This document shows positions 1 through 5,910 of a DNA stretch of 5,947 bases, in pieces. Origin of the DNA: Chloroflexota bacterium. Lineage in GTDB: Bacteria; Chloroflexota; Dehalococcoidia; JACPQK01. Every line of letters starts with the position of its first letter. Position 1 is the stretch's first letter. The stretch is from NCBI GenBank assembly GCA_016190535.1, contig JACPQK010000086.1:1-5947 (forward strand), given 5' to 3'. The notes beneath the pieces were generated by a model. It ran no database searches, had not been told where the DNA came from, and saw only the letters and a program-made list of their open reading frames with translations. The translations under genes and the position numbers were made by a program.

Positions 1-1429
1 GCCCTTTGAACCACTCCCGGGCGGTAAGCTTCTCGTAGGTGCCCATCTCCTCATCGTCGTAGCAGATGCCCAGGGTCTCCAGGTCGTCCTTAGCCCGCTG
101 GTACATGGCCTGGTACTCCCTGGTGGGCACCAGGGTATCCTCTACAAAGCTTCCAAAGCGGACCTCACCCTGTCCCAGGCTCTTGCTCACCAGGGAGGGG
201 TCCTGGAGGGCCACCTTATCGGTATATCTCGTCTCAAGCTTACGGAAGAGGTCGAGGGCCTGGTCCCGCTTCATGCCGGCCACGGCATGATAGACTCCCG
301 CCGTCAGCCTGGCATAGGGACCCACGCTCAGCCCACCCCCTTCGGCGGCCATACAGGGGAGCTGCCAGGTCCAGGAGGTGCCGCAGGCCGTGGCAGCTAC
401 TGCGGTAGCGGCCCTGGCGTAGAAAGCGGCCTCCTGGTCAGCCACCGACCTGACGCACTGGGTGCACACCGGGATGTTGGTCCTCATCGAAAAGGCCTTA
501 ATAGCTGCCACGCTGGCCTCCACGCTGGTGTCCGGGCCCCGGGCCACCTGGGCTCGCATAGTGGAGATGGAGCCATGGGAGTAAGCGAGAGTGCCCAGCA
601 CATTGGCCACCAGCACAATGGCGGCCTCCTCCGGCCCTCGGCAGTAGGCCCCCAGAATGGTCAGGGCGCTGACGAAGGGGATACCCCCCATCTCCTGACA
701 CAGCAGAGATAGCGATAGACGGTCCCAGTCGATCTTTTGCTCCGGCATGATGTGCATGGGCACCTGGGCGGTGGCTGGCCTGTAAGCTCCCTCGCTGGTA
801 AAGCCAGCCATGATAGCCCCTATAGATATGGAGTCGCTCTTCCCCAGGTACATGTCGGGCCTGCCTATGCGTCGGGCCGCGTCCCTTTTCCACCGGGCAT
901 AGGCCACCTCCCAGGCAATCTCCCCTGGGGTATGGGCCAAGTTGGTCACGCCCTCCAGAGATTGGAGCAGAGAGGCTGCCAGACGGCCGCTCTCGTTATC
1001 CTCTTGAGAGAAGCGCTTGAGCACCCGGACAAAGCGCTCGGCTTCGGTGAAGGTTTCTTGGTCGACCACCACTGCCGGCGGCCTACTGTCCTCCGGCTTC
1101 CTGGCCCTGATGGTCATCCAGTCCTGGCCCAAGCCCAGGGTCTGCTCCGGGGGCGTACCCTGGGCCACCGCCAGGACCTCCTCCCGGCTGAACTGGAGGA
1201 CCCTCCTGGTGTCCATGTGGTAGAGGCCTACCTCGGCCAGAAAGTCCACCCCGGCCTCGAAGATGGCGTCGGCGGTGGCGTCGTCGGGGATGATCTCCTC
1301 GTGTCGCAAACGGATCTCCCGGTCGTGGACAAGCTGTCGCACCGTCTTGGACAGCTTCAGGTCGAAGTCCTTCTGCTCCATGATCGGCCCACGCATGCTC
1401 CGCCTTTGCAGCTCGCTTACAGGTATCAT
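1..1429 (-). CDS. MtmB-family methyltransferase lacking pyrrolysine, copy D (3' end outside window)
   Basis: The ATG at 1429 opens a frame with no stop for 476 codons, running off the left edge just after the conserved TAREW motif. By comparison with the other copies only about 4-12 residues are missing. MtmB blocks are DFDLKL (21-26), GLYHMDTRR (68-76), GRPDMYLG (189-196), QKIDWD (231-236), GAYCRGPEE (260-268) and LETLGICY (450-457). The Pyl202-equivalent is Gly196 (GGG at 844-842). The other recalled pocket positions are Pro224, Ser254, Gln324 and Val326. It is the most divergent of the four: after the glycine it reads K-S-D-S, it has QKIDWD where the others have LKIDWD, its loop at 311-330 differs, and the stretch around 405-430 has its own sequence. 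The start is supported by GGGAG 6 nt upstream and by the shared M-I-P beginning. Its substrate is unknown; a role separate from the other three is possible. Confidence 0.9.
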   Translation of the reverse strand, partial: MIPVSELQRRSMRGPIMEQKDFDLKLSKTVRQLVHDREIRLRHEEIIPDDATADAIFEAGVDFLAEVGLYHMDTRRVLQFSREEVLAVAQGTPPEQTLGLGQDWMTIRARKPEDSRPPAVVVDQETFTEAERFVRVLKRFSQEDNESGRLAASLLQSLEGVTNLAHTPGEIAWEVAYARWKRDAARRIGRPDMYLGKSDSISIGAIMAGFTSEGAYRPATAQVPMHIMPEQKIDWDRLSLSLLCQEMGGIPFVSALTILGAYCRGPEEAAIVLVANVLGTLAYSHGSISTMRAQVARGPDTSVEASVAAIKAFSMRTNIPVCTQCVRSVADQEAAFYARAATAVAATACGTSWTWQLPCMAAEGGGLSVGPYARLTAGVYHAVAGMKRDQALDLFRKLETRYTDKVALQDPSLVSKSLGQGEVRFGSFVEDTLVPTREYQAMYQRAKDDLETLGICYDDEEMGTYEKLTAREWFKG

Positions 1430-1435
1430 GCTCTT

Positions 1436-1440
1436 CTCCC
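1436..1440 (-). promoter_or_regulatory. Shine-Dalgarno site of copy D
   Basis: GGGAG is followed by AAGAGC and the ATG, 6 nt spacing, within the 25-nt gap after the TAG stop of copy C. This spacing decides the start of copy D. Confidence 0.65.
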
Positions 1441-1454
1441 TTTGCCTGGCTCCA

Positions 1455-2897
1455 CTAGCTCCCACCGCCAGGCGGGTCGGACCAGTCTCGGGCAGTCAGT
1501 TTCTCGAAGGTGCCCGTCTCCTCGTCATCATAGCAGATGCCCAGGGTCTCCAGATCTGCCTTTACCTGGTTGTATATGGCCAGGTATTCCTTGGTCGGAA
1601 TAAAGTTGTCAAGCTGGTAGCAGGGTGGCCCCGTGTCAGATCCCTTGGGGATCTCAGCCGTGCCGACAAGAAGCGGGTCCAGCCTGTCCACATACCTGGA
1701 CTCGATCTTGTTAAAGAGATCTAGGGCTTCATCCCGCTTTAGGCCGGCAACAGAACGGAACACTCCTCCTAGTACCTTCGTAGGCAGACTGGTACTCAGG
1801 CCACCTTCCGGCGCAGCAAGACAGGGTTGTGCCCGGTCCCAGGATGCGCCACTGGCCACCGCTGCCACGGCGCCAGCGGCCGCGGCATACAGGCTGCCCT
1901 CGAGATCCCCAATAGTCACTCTGGCTTGATCAGCCATAGGGATATGGGTCCTTTTGGTCAGGGCGCGGGTGGCAGCAGCGCAGGCGTCAACAGCAGTGTC
2001 CTTGCCCCGTGCCATCTGGGCCCTTAGGGAAGCAATAGAACCATGGCTATAGGCCAGTTGGCCTAGGACATTGGCTACCAGCATGATGGCAGCCTCCTCA
2101 GGCCCTCTGCAATAAGCGCCCAGGATTGTCATGGCGCTGACCCAAGGTACGCCCCCCATCTCTTCGCAGGCTACCGCCAGCCGGAGGCGGTCCCAGTCGA
2201 TCTTCAGCTCGGGCATGATCTGGAGGGGCACCATCCCTGTGGCGGGCCTGAAGGCATGTTTAGCGGTAAATGCAGCCAAAATTGCCCCTACCGAGGTGGC
2301 GTTGGGTATTCCCAAGTACATGTCAGGCCTGCCGATCCGCCTGGCCTCATCCTTTTTCCACCGGGCCCGAGCGATCTCCCAGATAATCTCACCAGGGGCA
2401 TGGGCTATATTCGCTGCGCTCTCGAGGGAAGCCAGCAGAGCAGTGGCCAGCCGCCCCGATTCACTGTCCTTGTCGGAGAAGGACCTGAGCATCCGAAGGA
2501 AGGGATCCTCAGTGCTCGGCACGCGGATTAGAAATGGCATTCCCGGCGGCCTCTTGTCCTCGGGCTTCCTGGCCCGAACGGTCACCCAGTCCTGTCCCAG
2601 GCCCAGCGTCTGCTCATTGGAGGTGTCTTCAGCCACCTTGAGTATCTCCTCTTGGCTGAAGTTGACCACCCTCTGGGTATCGATATTATACAGGCCCACC
2701 TCCGCCAGCAGGTCCACCCCGGCATCAAAGACGGCGTCGGTGGTGGCGTCGTTGGGGACGATCTCCTCGTGGATTAGCTTGATACCGTAGTCATGCACCA
2801 GGCGGCGCAGGGCCATGGAGAGCTTGATGTCGTAGTCCTTTTCCCGCATGATGGGGCCACGCCTCGCCCTTTCGGCAATCTCGGTTAGGGGTATCAT
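1455..2897 (-). CDS. MtmB-family methyltransferase lacking pyrrolysine, copy C
   Basis: 480 residues from an ATG preceded by AAAGGAG at 7 nt spacing. It shows the same MtmB blocks as its neighbours: DYDIKL (21-26), GLYNIDTQR (68-76), GRPDMYLG (189-196), ELKIDWD (230-236), GAYCRGPEE (260-268) and LETLGICY (449-456). The Pyl202-equivalent is Gly196, codon GGA at 2312-2310. The other recalled pocket positions are Pro224, Ser254, Gln324 (glutamine kept) and Arg326. The gene ends in TAG, so amber serves as an ordinary stop for a member of the very family that usually reads it as pyrrolysine. The N-terminal half is closest to copy B, including long identical DNA runs, while the C-terminal third is closest to copy A. 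This suggests a mosaic origin. It is expected to be a cytoplasmic corrinoid-dependent methyltransferase of unknown substrate. Confidence 0.92.
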   Translation of the reverse strand: MIPLTEIAERARRGPIMREKDYDIKLSMALRRLVHDYGIKLIHEEIVPNDATTDAVFDAGVDLLAEVGLYNIDTQRVVNFSQEEILKVAEDTSNEQTLGLGQDWVTVRARKPEDKRPPGMPFLIRVPSTEDPFLRMLRSFSDKDSESGRLATALLASLESAANIAHAPGEIIWEIARARWKKDEARRIGRPDMYLGIPNATSVGAILAAFTAKHAFRPATGMVPLQIMPELKIDWDRLRLAVACEEMGGVPWVSAMTILGAYCRGPEEAAIMLVANVLGQLAYSHGSIASLRAQMARGKDTAVDACAAATRALTKRTHIPMADQARVTIGDLEGSLYAAAAGAVAAVASGASWDRAQPCLAAPEGGLSTSLPTKVLGGVFRSVAGLKRDEALDLFNKIESRYVDRLDPLLVGTAEIPKGSDTGPPCYQLDNFIPTKEYLAIYNQVKADLETLGICYDDEETGTFEKLTARDWSDPPGGGS

Positions 2898-2904
2898 GGT
2901 GGAA

Positions 2905-2911
2905 CTCCTTT
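2905..2911 (-). promoter_or_regulatory. Shine-Dalgarno site of copy C
   Basis: AAAGGAG lies 7 nt upstream of the ATG, inside the 36-nt gap after copy B. It is part of the perfect palindrome CTCCTTTAGGAG (plus strand 2905-2916). On the transcript the site could therefore fold on the CUCC just before it, a small stem of 4-5 bp that might weaken initiation. Confidence 0.7.
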
Positions 2912-2933
2912 AGGAGGCCGCGCCGCGAACCTC

Positions 2934-4385
2934 TTAGCCTTCAACCTTATGGGCCGGCGGCATATACCACTCCCGAGCGGTCAGCACCTCGAAGGTGCCC
3001 ATCTCCTCGTCATCGTAGCCGATGCCCAGGGTCTCCAGGTCGTCCTTTACCGCGAGATATGTCCTCAGGGTCTCCTGGGTGGGTAACAGGCTGTCCTCCT
3101 CATAGAAGGGGCGGCCTAGCCCGATATTCTCGTTGGCCCTGACTGCCCCTTCGACCACTGGGCCCAGCCTGTCCAGGTACCTGGCCTCGATTTTGTTAAA
3201 GAGGTCCAGGGCCTGATCCCGCTTCATGCCGGCCACGGAATGGTATACCGCACCTATGACCTTATTGTCCAGGCTCACGCAAAGGCCACCCCCTCTAGCG
3301 GCCAGGCAGGATGCGCTCCACAGCCAGGCGGAGCCACTGGCCACAGCAGCTACGGCGCTGGCTGCCCGGGCATAGAGCATGTCGGCGAGGCCTGCCGTTA
3401 CCATGGTCTTGAAGGCATGGGTGGATATGGGGATATGGGTCATCAGGGTAATGGCCCTGGCGGCGGCGGCGCTGGCGTCCACGCTGGTATCCTTGCCTCG
3501 CGCCGCCTCGGCCCTCAGAGTGGCGATGGAACCGTGGCTATAGGCCAGTTGGCCCAGGACATTGGCCACCAGCATCACCGCCGCCTCCTCAGGCCCTCTA
3601 CAGTAGGCCCCCAACACGGTGAGGCAACTCACGTGGGGAACACTCCCCATTTCCTGGCAGGCTACGGCCAGGCGGAGCCGGTCCCAGTCAATCTTGAGCT
3701 CGGGCATAATCTGAAGGGGCACCCGGCCGGTCCTGGGCCTCAAGGCGCCTTTGCTGGTAAAGGCAGCCAGGATCGCTCCCGTGGAGACAGCATTGGGTAT
3801 GCCGAGGTACATGTCCGGCCTACCGATTCTCCTGGCCTCGTCCTGCCTCCACCGGGCGTGGGCGACCTCCCAGGCAATCTCGCCAGGGGCGTGGGCTACA
3901 TTGGTCACGCCCTCCAGGGAAGCCAGCAGAGCAGTGGCCAGCCGCCCCGATTCACCGTCCCCCTGGGCGAAGGCCCGGAGCATTCTGAGAAAAGACTCCC
4001 AGCGAGGCACCTGGATTTGAAGCGCCAGCGTGGGTGGCCTCCTGTCCCCGGGCTTACGGGCGCGGATGGTAAGCCAGTCCTTCCCCAGGCCCAGAGTCTC
4101 CTCCTGGGGGGTATCCTCAGCTACCTGGAGGGCCTCCTCCCGGCTGAAGTTGAGCGTCCTCTGGGTATCGGTGTTGTAGAGGCCCACCTCCGCCAGCAGG
4201 TCCACCCCGGCATCGAAGATGGCGCTGGCGGTGGCGTCGTCGGGGACGATCTCCTCGTGGACTAGCTTGATACCGTAGTCATGCACCAGGCGGCGCAGGG
4301 CCATGGAGAGCCTGATGTCGTAGTCTTTCTCCGGCAGGATAGGGCCACGCCGGGCCCTCTCAATAATTTCGGCTATGGATATCGT
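2934..4385 (-). CDS. MtmB-family methyltransferase lacking pyrrolysine, copy B (probable ACG start)
   Basis: 483 residues if it begins at the ACG at 4385-4383, ending in TAA. The body is a full MtmB homologue: DYDIRL (21-26), GLYNTDTQR (68-76), GRPDMYLG (ending at Gly195, codon GGC at 3803-3801), ELKIDWD, GAYCRGPEE and the C-terminal LETLGIGY. It has one residue fewer than copies A, C and D near position 130. The site aligned with MtmB Pyl202 is Gly195; the other recalled pocket positions are Pro223, Ser253, His323 and Phe325. There is no ATG before residue 28. A GTG at 4427 gives 497 residues and overlaps copy A by 31 nt, but the 14 extra residues have no counterpart in the paralogues and no spaced Shine-Dalgarno sequence precedes it. 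The ACG aligns exactly with the ATG of the other copies (ACG-ATA against ATG-ATA) and has GAGGGGG 6 nt upstream, overlapping copy A's stop. The start is therefore uncertain, while the family is clear. Confidence 0.85.
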   Translation of the reverse strand, partial: TISIAEIIERARRGPILPEKDYDIRLSMALRRLVHDYGIKLVHEEIVPDDATASAIFDAGVDLLAEVGLYNTDTQRTLNFSREEALQVAEDTPQEETLGLGKDWLTIRARKPGDRRPPTLALQIQVPRWESFLRMLRAFAQGDGESGRLATALLASLEGVTNVAHAPGEIAWEVAHARWRQDEARRIGRPDMYLGIPNAVSTGAILAAFTSKGALRPRTGRVPLQIMPELKIDWDRLRLAVACQEMGSVPHVSCLTVLGAYCRGPEEAAVMLVANVLGQLAYSHGSIATLRAEAARGKDTSVDASAAAARAITLMTHIPISTHAFKTMVTAGLADMLYARAASAVAAVASGSAWLWSASCLAARGGGLCVSLDNKVIGAVYHSVAGMKRDQALDLFNKIEARYLDRLGPVVEGAVRANENIGLGRPFYEEDSLLPTQETLRTYLAVKDDLETLGIGYDDEEMGTFEVLTAREWYMPPAHKVEG

Positions 4386-4391
4386 AGCTGG

Positions 4392-4398
4392 CCCCCTC
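4392..4398 (-). promoter_or_regulatory. Shine-Dalgarno-like site of copy B
   Basis: GAGGGGG overlaps the TGA stop of copy A and ends 6 nt before the ACG at 4385. The layout fits translational coupling from copy A into copy B. It supports a start at or near the ACG rather than at the upstream GTG. Confidence 0.5.
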
Positions 4399-5839
4399 AG
4401 CGTCCATTGCGCGGTGGGTCGTACCACTCCCGGGCAGTCAGTTTCTCGAAGGTGCCCATCTCCTCGTCATCGTAGCCGATGCCCAGGGTCTCCAGGTCCC
4501 ACTTTACCCGCTGGTACATTTGGAAGTACCCCTCCGTAGGTATAAAGCTATCTTCCTGGTAAAGAGGAGGACCATAGCCGGTGCCCGTGGAGATCTCCTC
4601 CCTGCCCACCAGCGAGGGGTCCAGCCGGTCCCGGTACCGGGACTCAATCCTGTTGAAGAGGTCCAGGGCCGCATCCCGCCCCAGACCCGCCGTGGCGTGG
4701 TACACTCCGCCTTCAATCTTGGTGGGGAGGCCAACGCTCAGGCCGCCGCCTGGGGCGGCCAGAGCGCCTTGCCCCCGGTCCCAGGCCACACCACTGGCCA
4801 CTGCGGCCACAGCGGCGGCTGCCTTGGCATAGAGGCCGCCTTCTGGGTCCCCGATAATCACCCAGGCCTTGTCCGCCATAGGTATGTGGGTCCTTTTGGT
4901 CAAGGCCCGAGTGGCTGCAGCGCAGGCGTCGATGGAGGTGTCTTTGCCCCGGGCCACCTGGGCCCTCAGGGAGGCGATAGACCCGTGGCTATAGGCTAGC
5001 TGCCCCAGGACGTTGGCTACCAGCATGATGGCGGCCTCCTCAGGCCCCCGGCAGTAGGCCCCCAGCACGGTCAGGCAGCTCACCCAGGGCACGCCCCCCA
5101 TTTCCTTACAGGCCACGGCCAGCCGCAAGCGGTCCCAGTCAATCTTGAGCTCCGGCATGATCTGGAGGGGCAACATGGCTGTGGTGGGCCGGAGGCAGCC
5201 CTCACTGGAGAAGCTGGCCAGCATGGCGCCCACCGATACAGCATCGGTGTACCCCAGGTACATGTCGGGCCGGCCCATCCGCCGCGCTTCATCCCTCTTC
5301 CAGCGGCTACGGGCAATCTCCCAGATCATCTCGCCAGGGGTATGGGCGATATTGGCCACGCCCTCTATGGAAGCCAGCAGGGTAGTGGCCAAGCGCCCCG
5401 ATGCTCCATCTTGCCGGGCAAAGGTCTTGAGCACCCGCAGGAAAGCCTCGGTGGTATTGGGCACGTGGACCTGGAAGGGGATAGTGGGCGGCCTCTTGTC
5501 CCCGGGCTTGCGTGCCCGGATGGTGAGCCAGTCGTCACCTAGGCCCAGGGTCTGTTCTCCGGGGTTGTCCTCGGCCACCTGGAGTATCTCCTCGCGAGTG
5601 AACTGGAGGACCCTCTGGGTATCGGTGTTATATAGCCCTGCCTGGGCCAGCAGGTCTACCCCGGCATCGAAGATGGCATCAGCCATGGCATCATCGGGGA
5701 CTATCTCCTCGCGGACCAGCCTGATACGGTAGTCACTGACCAGCCGGCGGAGCATCATAGCCAACTTGATGTCGTAGTCCTTCTGCTCCAGGATAGGGCC
5801 GCGTCGGGCCCTCTCCTGGAGCTCCCTCATTGGTATCAT
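4397..5839 (-). CDS. MtmB-family methyltransferase lacking pyrrolysine, copy A (first gene of the array)
   Basis: 480 residues, ending in TGA. The family (MtmB, TIM barrel) moves a methyl group from monomethylamine to a corrinoid protein in the cytoplasm. Visible matches to MtmB are the DYDIKL block (21-26), GLYNTDTQR (68-76), GRPDMYLG (189-196), ELKIDWD (230-236), GAYCRGPEE (260-268) and LETLGIGY near 449-456. The residue aligned with MtmB Pyl202 is Gly196 (GGG at 5254-5252). Recalled MtmB pocket residues Glu229, Glu259, Gln333 and Tyr335 align with Pro224, Ser254, Lys324 and Trp326. I chose the second ATG of an ATG-ATG pair because it gives the M-I-P start shared with copies C and D and lies 5 nt after GGGAGG. 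The frame stays open upstream to the window edge, so a longer start is formally possible, but that stretch has no counterpart in the other copies. Family assignment is strong; the substrate is unknown. Confidence 0.9.
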   Translation of the reverse strand: MIPMRELQERARRGPILEQKDYDIKLAMMLRRLVSDYRIRLVREEIVPDDAMADAIFDAGVDLLAQAGLYNTDTQRVLQFTREEILQVAEDNPGEQTLGLGDDWLTIRARKPGDKRPPTIPFQVHVPNTTEAFLRVLKTFARQDGASGRLATTLLASIEGVANIAHTPGEMIWEIARSRWKRDEARRMGRPDMYLGYTDAVSVGAMLASFSSEGCLRPTTAMLPLQIMPELKIDWDRLRLAVACKEMGGVPWVSCLTVLGAYCRGPEEAAIMLVANVLGQLAYSHGSIASLRAQVARGKDTSIDACAAATRALTKRTHIPMADKAWVIIGDPEGGLYAKAAAAVAAVASGVAWDRGQGALAAPGGGLSVGLPTKIEGGVYHATAGLGRDAALDLFNRIESRYRDRLDPSLVGREEISTGTGYGPPLYQEDSFIPTEGYFQMYQRVKWDLETLGIGYDDEEMGTFEKLTAREWYDPPRNGR

Positions 5840-5844
5840 CATTA

Positions 5845-5850
5845 CCTCCC
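5845..5850 (-). promoter_or_regulatory. Shine-Dalgarno site of copy A
   Basis: The minus strand reads GGGAGG, then TA, then ATG-ATG. Spacing is 2 nt to the first ATG and 5 nt to the second. The second is the better spaced and matches the M-I-P start of the paralogues. Confidence 0.65.
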
Positions 5851-5884
5851 GGCGCTCTGAGAAAAGTACATGGGCAACACTACA

Positions 5885-5910
5885 CGGGCCGCGGAGCTTG
5901 CCCCGGCCCG
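5885..5910 (-). promoter_or_regulatory. GC-rich hairpin in the leader
   Basis: CGGGCCG at 5885-5891 pairs with CGGCCCG at 5904-5910. After one C-C mismatch two more G-C pairs follow (5893-5894 with 5901-5902), closing a 6-nt loop. It lies about 43 nt upstream of the first ATG. It is not followed by a T-run on either strand, so it is not a classical intrinsic terminator. It could be a 5' UTR structure or attenuator, or a chance product of GC-rich DNA. Confidence 0.35.

Larger units (their letters stand above)
1..5839 (-). repeat. Tandem array of four diverged gene copies
   Basis: Four homologous genes lie head to tail, with starts at 5839, about 4385, 2897 and 1429, a period of 1.45-1.49 kb. 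The proteins align without gaps over roughly the first 400 residues, except for one missing residue in copy B. Short DNA runs of 27-49 nt are identical between copies, while other parts have diverged widely. The array is best explained by repeated tandem duplication followed by divergence and some local gene conversion. The left boundary lies outside the window, so a fifth copy cannot be excluded. Confidence 0.9.

Noticed and set aside
498..893. Minus-strand open frame of 131 codons inside copy D, suggesting a frameshift
   Set aside because: Direct translation from the ATG at 1429 gives one uninterrupted frame of 476 codons, so copy D is not broken; this frame is out of register with it.
737..1603. 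Plus-strand open frame of 288 codons across copies D and C
   Set aside because: It spans the gap between two real minus-strand genes and shows low-complexity shadow composition.
2131..2790. Plus-strand open frame of 219 codons, with look-alikes at 3751-4020 and 5145-5732
   Set aside because: The similarity among these frames simply mirrors the paralogy of the genes on the other strand; none has a ribosome site or a family match.
3240..4265. Long plus-strand open frame of 341 codons, opposite copy B
   Set aside because: It lies antisense to a well-conserved MtmB homologue. Its product is rich in Gly, His and Pro and matches no family I know. Such frames are expected opposite GC-rich genes.
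4386..4427. GTG at 4427 as the start of copy B
   Set aside because: The 14 added residues have no counterpart in the paralogues, the codon lies inside copy A, and no spaced ribosome site precedes it. It is kept only as an alternative.
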